Shown here: positions 35,801-44,900 of the stretch, piece by piece
How the letters are laid out: every line of letters begins with the position of its first letter
How positions within the stretch are numbered: position 1 is the stretch's first letter
NCBI GenBank assembly: GCA_947503525.1
Contig: CANNEA010000001.1
Span: 1,302,001-1,366,000 of the forward strand
Source: an uncultured Carboxylicivirga sp.
Lineage (GTDB): Bacteria; Bacteroidota; Bacteroidia; Bacteroidales; Marinilabiliaceae
DNA length: 64,000 nt
Direction of reading: 5' to 3'
Notes under the pieces: generated by a model
Told to the model about the DNA's origin: nothing
Database searches by the model: none
Seen by the model: only the letters and a program-made list of their open reading frames with translations
Program-made: the position numbers and the translations under genes

Positions 35801-36223
35801 GATACCTATGGCATGATTCGTTTCTGGAATCCACCAGTAAAGTGGAAGCCTGTTGCTGGTCAGGATTTTTACGGTGAATATTTGAAATCCGCTTTTTATA
35901 AACGAAAAGGTAGTGGGGCCGGATATGTAAGTTGGAAGGCGTCGATTGAGGATACCGGTAATTATGATGTATATGCCTATGTTCCTGATATAAGAGGAGG
36001 AAGACGACGCAAAGGAGGTAATTCGGAACGGGATTATCATTACACGGTGTATCACGATGACGGGGTTGAAGAAATTGAAACTGCCATTACAAGTGAAAAT
36101 AGCGGATGGGTTTATCTTGGTGAATTTTATTTTTCAGATGGAGAGGCCGAAGTTCGTTTGTCGGATACAAGTACTAAGTCGGAATATATAATTGCCGATG
36201 CTGTTAAATGGGTAAAAAAATAA
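32888..36223 (+). CDS. ABC-2-type permease fused to an M1-peptidase-like domain and a golvesin-like C-terminal domain
   Basis: 1111 residues. The first ~280 residues contain about six or seven transmembrane helices of ABC-2 permease type. Then comes a long extracytoplasmic part (about 290-800) that resembles the M1 aminopeptidase-like module found in some permease fusions (NWYPVVASKLYWTRYPFTEM, YPFKRFSVIESP). I find no HExxH zinc site, so it is probably not a peptidase. A Gly/Arg-rich insert lies near residues 840-855. The last ~130 residues (SGAGYVSWKASIEDTGNYDVYAYVP to YIIADAVKWV) match the golvesin/carbohydrate-binding-like beta-sandwich. It is the permease partner of the preceding ATPase. 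Confidence 0.82.
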   Translation: MISLFNVRTVSRFESKTLLRSWFFRIFAGVGFFFLLMFNMFAVAAIGDGAWPGRLVPSAVPYFNMWMLNIAQAIIAVFLSADFLGRDKKLDTTEAFYVRSMSNMDYVIGKTIGIMKVFLVLNVIVLFLGILFTLIGNEVPVNWTSFLIYPLLISLPTLVFVLGLSFFVMTLIRNQAITFVLMLGFIALSLFYIRNKWFGIFDFLGFFTPFMRSDFTGFGNESDLLFIRLGILLLGVVFILATVWRLPRLEQQKYSKVTLVVSMSIMFSAGIGLLLLKANRDYGNTQLRVEINTLNEGLKDSPYKIKAYDVDLKHSEKSIACIATLNLELEDKKNELVLALNPGLKVSKISSGTNQLQFERKGHLIIVKTSLVQSQSFDLKIEYDGQINDMAMYPEVDEEALLSLNRLDPILANKQFSFINPNYVLLTREANWYPVVASKLYWTRYPFTEMNLNVSTKNGLTVISQGNVVESDNGVWQFSPEQKLNAYSLVIGQYDHLRTTVDSIEFNLYHHKKHDFFKPYFTELSDTASHIIKGIKDDFERKLGVKYPFKRFSVIESPINMYSYLRNWSLATESVMPEMVLFPESGGGTWQNDLSRKKERIEDRSKDNNEDKSEKEVQVEVLKSYIGDNFIKPQRFFFGRRQDGERSVENWGRYQVFPNYFTYSNSVEEDGYPLLTIAMENYLHKRLSETQRRGLGGLSPNDEVILKLREKSLADLIKDEDVNTLGNVFASKGSQLLSNLKVNNEEGSFDTDLDEMISESRFKNVSLSEFSITMDELAQTDFSNLYGSWLNDQDIPAFLFGSINVWEVKEGNRIRYFMKVPVSNHGEVDGILSFTIREGQRRGGGRGGRFRSRFGMDGDDDSNNQSFVIKKGETSDIGFMLDDLPREVQVETYLAKNIPSSQRLETNDVITDQKKIKYFEGKSPSNTRLKHSEDFEIIVDNEDESCTLVNTGESRTIKDWWASKQNQDEESDTYGMIRFWNPPVKWKPVAGQDFYGEYLKSAFYKRKGSGAGYVSWKASIEDTGNYDVYAYVPDIRGGRRRKGGNSERDYHYTVYHDDGVEEIETAITSENSGWVYLGEFYFSDGEAEVRLSDTSTKSEYIIADAVKWVKK

Positions 36224-36241
36224 TAAACTAACCATAAATCA

Positions 36242-37720
36242 ATGAAGAATTTAATTGTTGGAGCATTTCTAATTATCGCTTCGGTCTTTTGGCAAGATAT
36301 TTCGGCTCAAAGACTAATGACTCTGGAGCAATCAGTTGAAGAAGCTCTAAAACAGAGTCCAAATATTGTTAGGGCCAGGCTTAATTTGGAGCAAAACAGG
36401 GAATTACTTGGGGCGCAAAAAGCTAGCTTAAAGTCAAATTTCAGGTTAAATCTTGACCCCTTTCAGTATCGTAATTCCAGAGATTATGATGAATTTAATC
36501 AACGTTGGTATACATCTCAAAAACTACAGAGTTCTGGAACATTCGCTGTTTCTCAGCCTATTCTTTTTAGCGATGGTGTATTGTCATTATCTAATCGGTT
36601 TGGATGGGAGGATAATAAAAGTTCTTCATCGTCAAATACTTTTACCGGATTTAGTAATAGTTTAGACCTCAGGTTAGATCAGCCAATTTTTACGTATAAC
36701 CGAAGGAAACTGGAATACAAGGAGATTGAATTTAACTTTGAAAATTCGCAGCTTAACTATGCCTTGCAGGCTTTAAATGTTGAGAAGCAGATCACTCAAT
36801 ATTTTTATCAAATCTATCAGAAACAGATGGAATTGATTACGTCTCGTGAAGAGTACGCAAACCGTAAGCAGAGTTATGAGATCATTAAAAACAAGGTGGA
36901 TGCGGGATTAACGGCCAAGGAAGAGATGCTTCAGGCAGAGCTGGATATGATGTCAAGTCAGTCAACAGTTCAGAATAACGAAGTAGAGCTAGAGAATATC
37001 AAAGACAATTTTAAACAAATGCTGGGTTTGCCTTTTGTTGATGAATTAATGGTTATAGCCGAGGTTTCTGTTCTCCCTATAGATGTGGATTTAAATCAAG
37101 CGATAGCCTTGGCTTTAGAGAATAGAATGGAGATCAGGCAAAGAGAGATTGATATAGAGACTGGACAGTTTGAACTTATCCGTACCAATGCTACTAATGA
37201 GTTTAAAGGAAATTTAGCGGTTCAGGTTGGATTATTTGGTAATAATGAAAGCTTTGGTGGCATATATGATAATCCTAATGATAATGAAGATGTAACTTTT
37301 AGCCTTGAAATACCGCTTTGGGATTGGGGTGAAAAGAAAGCAAGAATGAGAGCTGCCCAAGCCTCCTTGCAAACGAGCGAATACAATTTGATTGATGAAA
37401 AAAAGACCATCAGACTTAATGTACGTCAAATCGAACGAAATCTGCGGAATATGCTCATTCAAATTGAAATTGCTAAAAAGAATGAAGAGAATGCTCAACT
37501 AACTTATGACATTAAGTTGGAACAGTATCGTAATGGCGATTTAACAAGTATGGATTTGAATTTGGTACAAAATCAGTTGACTCAAAATAAAAATTCCAAG
37601 ATTAATGCTTTAATCAATTATAAGTTAGAGCTGCTGAATATGAAGCTTCAAACTTTATATGATTTTGAAAATCAGCGTAGCATTATGCCTGATGTAATGA
37701 AATACGAAACTATCAAATAG
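36242..37720 (+). CDS. TolC-family outer-membrane efflux protein
   Basis: 492 residues with a signal peptide (MKNLIVGAFLIIASVFWQDISAQ). Two long coiled-coil halves typical of the TolC/OEP trimer are visible: LEQSVEEALKQSPNIVRARLNLEQNRELLGAQKA at the N-terminus and the repeat QAIALALENRMEIRQREIDIETGQFELI in the second half. It forms the outer-membrane duct of a tripartite exporter. It lies 18 nt after the permease fusion and 22 nt before the adaptor gene, inside the seven-gene operon. Confidence 0.93.
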   Translation: MKNLIVGAFLIIASVFWQDISAQRLMTLEQSVEEALKQSPNIVRARLNLEQNRELLGAQKASLKSNFRLNLDPFQYRNSRDYDEFNQRWYTSQKLQSSGTFAVSQPILFSDGVLSLSNRFGWEDNKSSSSSNTFTGFSNSLDLRLDQPIFTYNRRKLEYKEIEFNFENSQLNYALQALNVEKQITQYFYQIYQKQMELITSREEYANRKQSYEIIKNKVDAGLTAKEEMLQAELDMMSSQSTVQNNEVELENIKDNFKQMLGLPFVDELMVIAEVSVLPIDVDLNQAIALALENRMEIRQREIDIETGQFELIRTNATNEFKGNLAVQVGLFGNNESFGGIYDNPNDNEDVTFSLEIPLWDWGEKKARMRAAQASLQTSEYNLIDEKKTIRLNVRQIERNLRNMLIQIEIAKKNEENAQLTYDIKLEQYRNGDLTSMDLNLVQNQLTQNKNSKINALINYKLELLNMKLQTLYDFENQRSIMPDVMKYETIK

Positions 37721-37742
37721 CCCAAATATTAAACGAAAAAAG

Positions 37743-38807
37743 ATGACTACAATAAAACATATAGGCCTGGCACTCGCATTAATTATAGCTATTTCAGCTT
37801 GTCAGAATGAAGAATCAAATTTCGATACGGATGTAGCAGTTAATGTTTCTGTTGAAGAGGTGTCCTACAAACCCATTGAGCAAACCTTAATAACAACAGG
37901 TTCGATTAAACCCACTATGGAGGTTAATTTGAAATCTGAAATGGCAGGTTCATATAAATTAATGACCAACCCAGCGACCGGAAAGTCCTACAAGATGGGT
38001 GATCGAGTTAAAGAGGGTCAACTTATTATCAAACTAGAAGATAAGGAATACGAAAATAATGCTAATCTGGAAGGTGCTGAACTCGATTTGGAAATTTCTG
38101 AGATGGAGTATAATAAGCAACAGGCCCTTTATGAAAAAGGCGGTGTAACGCTTCGTGAACTAGTGAATTCGGAGAAGACCATGTTAACCTCTCAACAAGC
38201 ACATGAGAATGCCGAAATAGCCTTAGAGAAAATGGAGTTGAAAGCACCTTTTAATGGAGTAATAACCAATTTACCATTTTTCTCTCCCGGTATGCGCATT
38301 GAAACCGGTCAGGATCTGTTGGGCATTATGGAATATAATACGATGGTGATGGAATTGAGCATGCCTGAAAATTTAATGGGGCAGGTTAAAGAAGGGCAGC
38401 CGGTTAATATTATGAATTATGCTTTACCCGATGATACCTTAAAAGGGGCGGTTACAGAATTATCGCCGGCCATTGATATTGAAGCCCGAACCTTTAAGGG
38501 CCGAATTAATGTTGCAAATAAGGAAGGATTACTAAAGCCTGGTATGTTTGTTAAGGCCGAAATAGTAGTTGATCAGCGCGATAGTGCCTTGGTTATTCCT
38601 AAAGATGTGATCTTGACAGAAGGCAATAGAAAGGTAGTATATGTGGCTAAAAAGGAAGTGGCTCAAAAAAGATATATCCGAACCGGTATTGAAACTTTAA
38701 CTGAAGTTGAAGTTCTCGGAAAGGAGTTAAAAGAAAATGACAGGTTGATTGTGAAAGGGTTTGAGACTCTTAAGAATCGCTCTAAAGTAAAGATTGTTAA
38801 AAAGTAA
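37743..38807 (+). CDS. RND efflux periplasmic adaptor (membrane fusion protein), lipoprotein
   Basis: 354 residues. A lipoprotein signal ends in lipobox ISAC (Cys20). It has the standard adaptor order: beta-barrel/lipoyl halves (GSIKPTMEVNLKSEMAG, VKEGQLIIKLEDKEYE), an alpha-hairpin of about 60 residues (GAELDLEISEMEYNKQQALYEKG), the second lipoyl half (ELKAPFNGVITNLPFFSPG), a beta-barrel (GQPVNIMNYALPDDTLKGAV) and a membrane-proximal domain. It couples an inner-membrane pump to the TolC-like protein encoded upstream. Only one adaptor serves two RND proteins in this operon. Confidence 0.93.
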   Translation: MTTIKHIGLALALIIAISACQNEESNFDTDVAVNVSVEEVSYKPIEQTLITTGSIKPTMEVNLKSEMAGSYKLMTNPATGKSYKMGDRVKEGQLIIKLEDKEYENNANLEGAELDLEISEMEYNKQQALYEKGGVTLRELVNSEKTMLTSQQAHENAEIALEKMELKAPFNGVITNLPFFSPGMRIETGQDLLGIMEYNTMVMELSMPENLMGQVKEGQPVNIMNYALPDDTLKGAVTELSPAIDIEARTFKGRINVANKEGLLKPGMFVKAEIVVDQRDSALVIPKDVILTEGNRKVVYVAKKEVAQKRYIRTGIETLTEVEVLGKELKENDRLIVKGFETLKNRSKVKIVKK

Positions 38808-38823
38808 TCCTTAAAACTAATTT

Positions 38824-41800
38824 ATGAGAGCCATTTCACGATTCTCTGTAAACTATCCGGTAACTGTTGCTATGCTTGTCTTAGGCATAGTGTTATTGGG
38901 TGTAATATCACTTTCGCGACTGGGTACTGATCTTTTTCCCGACATGCAAAATCCACGAATTTATGTGGAGTTGGATGCCGGAGAACGTTCGCCTGAAGAA
39001 ATTGAAAAACGATTTGTTGAGCAAATTGAAGCTTTATCAGTTCGCCAAAGTGGTGTGCTTAATGTTTCATCGGTAAGCCGGGTTGGAACCGCTATAGTGA
39101 CCGTTGAATACGATTGGGGAAAAGATATTGATGAAGCCTTTCTCGATTTGCAAAAGGCCTTAACATCCATTGGGCAAGATCAGGATGTTGAAACATTAAA
39201 TATTACCCGCTTCGATCCTAATGCTTCACCAGTGATAAAAGCTGCTTTTCGTCATGAAGAGGCGAGTGATATGAATGAATTACGTAAAGTTGCCGAAAAC
39301 TATATTCGTAATGAGTTAATCAGGGTTGAAGGAATTGCCGACGTTCGTATCTCCGGTGAAGAAACTGCTGAAGTAATGGTGGTTGTTGATCCGGGATTGT
39401 TGGAGGTGAATGGATTAACCTTAAATTCGGTTTTAACTACAATTAATAATTTCAATAGTAACGTGTCTGGGGGTTCCATTGAGGAAATGGGACAACGCTA
39501 CATTATAAAGGGCTTAAGTGCACTTACTCATCTTGATGATGTTAGAAATTTGGTGGTTAAAACAACTCAATCATCAAGTTCATCCGATGTACAACAAACC
39601 ACAACTGAAGTTTCTCAATCTGCCATCTTGCTGAAAGATATAGCGGAAGTGGTGCTTCAGAATAGCGAACCTGAAACCATAGTTCGTTTAAACGGTGAAC
39701 GCTGTTTGGGAATAGCCATATATAAAGAAACGAAGTTTAATACTGTAGAGGCCGTAGAGAAGTTGCAAGACGCTTTTGTTTCCATTGAACAACGCTTGCC
39801 CAGTTATGAATTAACGGTCATTAATAATCAAGGTAATTATATTCAGAGTGCCATTGGAGAAGTTGAAGAAAGCGCCTTAATCGGAATTATTTTCGCTGTA
39901 TTTGTATTGTTCCTTTTCTTACGTCGTTTTGGAGTCACACTTATTGTGAGTTTAGCAATTCCAATTTCCATAATTGCCACATTTAATTTAATGTATTTCA
40001 ATGGCCTCACCCTAAACATAATGACTTTAGGAGGTCTGGCACTTGGTGCCGGAATGCTGGTGGATAATGCAATTGTTGTGGTGGAAAACATCTTCCGAAA
40101 GATGGAAGAAGGGATGCCCTTAAAGCAAGCAGCTGTTGAAGGGACTTCGGAAGTAGCGGGTGCATTAACTGCTTCTACTTTAACTACAATTGTAGTGTTT
40201 TTACCGATAGTATACCTGCAAGGAGCATCCGGTGAATTGTTTAAAGATCAAGCCTGGACTGTAGCTTTTTCTCTTATATCTTCGCTTGTGGTAGCTCTTT
40301 TAGTTATTCCTGTTCTAAGTAATCTAATTCTTAAGAAGAAAAAGGGTGAGAAAAAGGTAATCGTTTCACAGGACAAAGGATTTAAAACTTATGGTCGTTT
40401 CATTGAAGGCGTATTAGATCGAAAATACATTGTAATTGTGGGCGCTATTTTATTGGTTGCATTGACTTCGCTGATTATTCCAATGGTAGGTAGTGAGTTT
40501 ATGCCTGAAACCGAATCGAAGGAAATTACAGTTGAAACCGTTTTACCGGCTGGTACTTCATTAAAACGAACAGATGCAACGCTGATTCAGATGGAAGACA
40601 TGGTTAAGGCCTCTTTTGGTGAAAAGCTGAAATGGATATATGCCCATTCAGGACCAGAGTCCAGTGAGTCATCATCAACATCAGAACAAGGAGAGAATAC
40701 CGGTTATTTAAAGTTGGTAATGCAGGATGAGGTGCAGATTCCTTTTGGAGAATTAGTTACTCACCTTAACCTATTGTTTGATGGGATCAGTGGGGTTGAG
40801 TTGCGTTATTTACAAGATCAATCTGCATTACAGACCTTATTGGGTACGGATGAAGCGCCTCTTTTGATTGAAATAGCAGATGAAAATACAGAATATCTCG
40901 AAGAGTCAGCCCAATTGGTTGCTGGTTTAATTCGTGAAGATGCCGAAGTATATAATGTTAAAAGTTCGTTTGAAGATGGTGCTCCGGAAGTTAATGTGAA
41001 GATTGATCGCGTTCGGGCAGGGATATTTAATCTTAATGTCAACTCTATAATGAGTAATCTGACGGATCATTTATCTGCCAGAGATGGCGGGAATATGGAG
41101 CTTAAAGGTGAGTTGACTGATATAAAATTGGAAACGCCTGATGTTAGAATTGAGCAGTTGAAGGATTTAAAAGTATCCACAGGAGAGAAAGAAGTATTGT
41201 TATCGGAAGTGGCGTCAATTAATGTTGGTCAGGCTCCTCGTGAATTGATTCGAAATAATCAAAAGAGAGTAGCTAAGATTACGGCTATGGTAACTGATCA
41301 TAGACCATTTGATCATTTAGTTAGAGATCTGGATGTTAAAATTCAACAACTGGACACGCCACCAACTTCAAGCATTCAAATATTAGGTGAAGAGCAAAAA
41401 CGTAAGGATGCCTTTGGGAGTTTGCAATTTGCACTTCTCTTATCCATAGTGTTGGTATATATGGTAATGGCGTCGCAATTTGAGTCCTTAATTCATCCGT
41501 TTACTATTCTCTTAACCATTCCTCTGGCCGGTGTTGGAGCTGTATGGGCCTTTTTCTTGTTGGGTTCAACCTTTAACATTATGGCCTACATCGGTATTGT
41601 GATGCTGGGAGGAATAGCGGTTAACGATTCTATAATCTTGGTGGATGCGATTAATCAATTCAAGCGATCAGGGTTAGATTTAAAGTCAGCAATAATTGCT
41701 GCAGCTCAACAGCGTGTGCGCCCTATACTAATGACCAGTTTAACCACCATATTAGCCCTGCTTCCATTAACATTTGGTTTTGGAGATAGTGCAGCCTTAA

Positions 41801-41922
41801 GAGCTCCTATGGCCATTGCCGTAATAGGGGGATTGGTAACATCAACATTATTGACCTTGGTGGTAATTCCTTGTGTTTATTCTGTGTTTGATGGGGTTTT
41901 TACAAGAAATAAAGTGGCTTGA
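38824..41922 (+). CDS. RND efflux pump, inner-membrane permease
   Basis: 1032 residues with the duplicated RND plan: TM1, periplasmic loop, TM2-6, TM7, second loop, TM8-12. TM4 carries Asp414-Asn415 (GMLVDNAIVVVEN), where AcrB has the proton-relay pair Asp407-Asp408. TM10 carries Asn934 (GIAVNDSIILVD) where AcrB has Lys940. This variant set also occurs, from memory, in SwrC-like members, so the pump is probably proton-driven but with a different relay. It has the adaptor directly upstream and a second RND protein 23 nt downstream, suggesting a heteromeric pump. Confidence 0.94.
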   Translation: MRAISRFSVNYPVTVAMLVLGIVLLGVISLSRLGTDLFPDMQNPRIYVELDAGERSPEEIEKRFVEQIEALSVRQSGVLNVSSVSRVGTAIVTVEYDWGKDIDEAFLDLQKALTSIGQDQDVETLNITRFDPNASPVIKAAFRHEEASDMNELRKVAENYIRNELIRVEGIADVRISGEETAEVMVVVDPGLLEVNGLTLNSVLTTINNFNSNVSGGSIEEMGQRYIIKGLSALTHLDDVRNLVVKTTQSSSSSDVQQTTTEVSQSAILLKDIAEVVLQNSEPETIVRLNGERCLGIAIYKETKFNTVEAVEKLQDAFVSIEQRLPSYELTVINNQGNYIQSAIGEVEESALIGIIFAVFVLFLFLRRFGVTLIVSLAIPISIIATFNLMYFNGLTLNIMTLGGLALGAGMLVDNAIVVVENIFRKMEEGMPLKQAAVEGTSEVAGALTASTLTTIVVFLPIVYLQGASGELFKDQAWTVAFSLISSLVVALLVIPVLSNLILKKKKGEKKVIVSQDKGFKTYGRFIEGVLDRKYIVIVGAILLVALTSLIIPMVGSEFMPETESKEITVETVLPAGTSLKRTDATLIQMEDMVKASFGEKLKWIYAHSGPESSESSSTSEQGENTGYLKLVMQDEVQIPFGELVTHLNLLFDGISGVELRYLQDQSALQTLLGTDEAPLLIEIADENTEYLEESAQLVAGLIREDAEVYNVKSSFEDGAPEVNVKIDRVRAGIFNLNVNSIMSNLTDHLSARDGGNMELKGELTDIKLETPDVRIEQLKDLKVSTGEKEVLLSEVASINVGQAPRELIRNNQKRVAKITAMVTDHRPFDHLVRDLDVKIQQLDTPPTSSIQILGEEQKRKDAFGSLQFALLLSIVLVYMVMASQFESLIHPFTILLTIPLAGVGAVWAFFLLGSTFNIMAYIGIVMLGGIAVNDSIILVDAINQFKRSGLDLKSAIIAAAQQRVRPILMTSLTTILALLPLTFGFGDSAALRAPMAIAVIGGLVTSTLLTLVVIPCVYSVFDGVFTRNKVA

Positions 41923-41945
41923 TCAATATTCCAAAGTAAAGGTAA

Positions 41946-44900
41946 ATGAGAGAAATTATAAATAGGAAAGTATTGATCAGCATGTTGTTTGTAGCCCTTT
42001 CAATGTTGGGTTTAATATCATACAAGCAATTGTCATTTGAACTGATTCCGAATACTGAGTATCCTCTGCTTTTTGTAAGAGTAGCTGCCACCTCGCAATT
42101 GGATCCTAACCATATGGAACAGGAAGGGGTAATTCCAATTGAAGGTTTGATTAGTACTCTGGAAGGGATTGAGAAAATCGAAACCCGCATAAATCCGGGT
42201 AGTGCAATGATTTTTGTTTATCTCACTAGAGAAACGGATACCAAATATGCCTACTTGAAGCTTGTTGAGAAAATTGAAGGTTCATCAAATGTATTACCCG
42301 AAACCATGACAGCCATGGTTTTTAAGGCTGATATAGAGCAACTGAACAATCAATTCATGAGGGTCCAGGTGAGAGGGGAAGGTGGAGTTGATCGAATTCG
42401 TAATCTGGTTGAGCAAGATATTAAAGGTCAGTTGGAAAGTATCGATGGAGTTTCATCCATTGAAGTATCCGGAGGCCGCCAAAAATCGGTTGAGATTATT
42501 TTTCAACAAGATGTATTGGATAGTTACGGCTTAACCAGTGGTCAGATTCGTCAGATGATTACTTCGGGGCAAAATGAAAAGATTTTTGCCGGTGAGGTTA
42601 TTGAAGGTTACCGCCGTTTTTATGTCACAGCTGAGGCCGATTATACCAATATAGATGAAATAAGAAATATAGTGGTTAAGGCTACCGGCCCGGTTTTATT
42701 AAAGGATGTTGCAACAATTAATTTTGGAGTTAAGGAAGATGATTCCTATAGCCGTGTGAATGGTTTGGAAGCGGTTTCTTTATCTATCTCAAAAGATGCT
42801 CAGGTAAATTTAATTGATCTTTCGGATAATACCATAAAGCAAATTGATAAGATCAATGAAGAATATTCGGGTAAAGGCATTGAATTGGTAGTTGAAACCA
42901 ATAGTGCTGAAATGATGGAAACCAACCTGGATAGCATTATTGAGTTGGCCATTTTAGGTGGAATTCTGGCCTTATTTATTCTTTGGATATTCCTGAATAA
43001 TATACCGTTAGTTGGAATGGTAATGTTGGCGATACCACTTTCTGTTTACGGAGCATTTAACTTTTTCTTTGCTGCAGATATTTCCATCAATGTATTGACA
43101 TTGGTAGGATTGGCTTTGGCTATTGGAATGCTATTGGATAATAGTGTTGTGGTGATGGAAAATATCTATCGTGTGGCCTCGCAAGGCAAATATTCAAAAG
43201 AAGAAAGCGTAGTTAGAGGAACCAAGGAAGTCTGGCGTTCGGTAGCTGCTGCAACCTTAACCACTATTTCAGTTTTTCTACCTTTTGTCTTTTCTGAAAA
43301 CATGATGTTCAGAGAGGTAGCCAAACATATAAGTGTATCTATAGTATCTACTTTATTGGTATCCTTGCTAGTTGCCTTATTGCTTATCCCTATGTTAAGC
43401 CATTTGTTTCTTTCAGGGATTGTCAAGCATAAGATAAATGCCTTAGAAAAAATTTCACTGCATAACCGTTTGGTTCAGTATTACATTTTATTACTTAAGG
43501 CTACATTACGAAAGCCCGCTGTTACTATTTTGGCTGTACTATTCCTCTTTTTTGTGGTACTCATTATAAGCGTAGGATTGAGTATGACCACTTCGCAAGA
43601 AGCCGAAACGCCTGAATTTGATATTAATGTTGAAATGGCTTCCGGCTCCATGTTATCGAATACCGATTTGGTGGTTCGTGAACTGGAAAAGCGCCTTGAG
43701 GATCTTGATGAAAAAGAGGATGTGATTAGTCAGGTGCAGGAAGACAATGCAAGTCTGACCGTAAAGTTGAAAGAGGATTATAAAGATATTGCCAAGCGAA
43801 GCATCCCTGAAATTCGCCAGGATATTCAAGAGCGTATTGATAATGTTGAAGGAGGAGAAATCAGTTTAATTCAAAGTTCTACCAGCGCCATGGGCGGCGG
43901 TGGAGGTGGTTTTGGCTCAAATCCGGGAATGGGAATGATGATGTTTATGGGGCTTGGCGAGCAACAGGAGAAAGTAGTGATTAAGGGTGAAGACTACGAT
44001 CAAATGTTGATGGTAGCCAATGATATTAAGTATTATTTAGAGAATAATATTGATAACATGCGCCGGGTTAATGTTTCTTCATCCAACCGAAGACCTGAAG
44101 TGCATATAGATATGGATGCCTACCTAATGGGTCTTTATGATATTTCACCGGCAAATGTGGTTTCTGAATTATTCACTTTTAGTAAAGAAGTGAGTTCAGG
44201 CGGTGAGTTAAAGGTGAATAATGAAACCTACGACATCATTATGAAAACGGTGGATGATCCATCCGTTACAGAAGTGCCCGCGAAAACAATGGAGGAATTG
44301 CAAAAGTTGAATGTGACTACCGCCAACAATACTATTGTTCCATTAAACGATTTTTCGGATATCAATTATTCATCCGGACGCTCTGAGATATTGCGCGTTA
44401 ATCAGGAGAAACAGATTGAAGTATTTTATCGCTTTACTGATGAGGTAAATGATTCCAAAACATTATTGGAGGATGCAAGACTGCAAGTCGACGAATTAGT
44501 TGCTTCGGTGCCTTTACCATCTTCAGTTTCTTTAAAAGTCATTCATGAAGAAGATATGTTTGCCGATTTTAAGTTTTTAGGATTGGTTGGCTTGATACTT
44601 ATCTTTATGATACTGGCTTCGGTATTTGAATCATTAACCGCTCCAGTGGTAATGCTCTTTTCGGTTCCATTAGCGGCAATTGGTTCTTTATTGGCTTTGG
44701 TGTTTACCGGAAACTCAATAATGAATATGAATAGCATTATTGGCTTTTTAATTTTATTGGGTGTTGTGGTTAATAATGGAATATTACTGATTGATTATTC
44801 GCGACAACTTCGAAGGGATGGTCATGGTCATGCCCGCGCCTTGATGCAGGCAGGTATTTCTCGAATCAGGCCGATAACAATTACCGCAATTACTACAATC

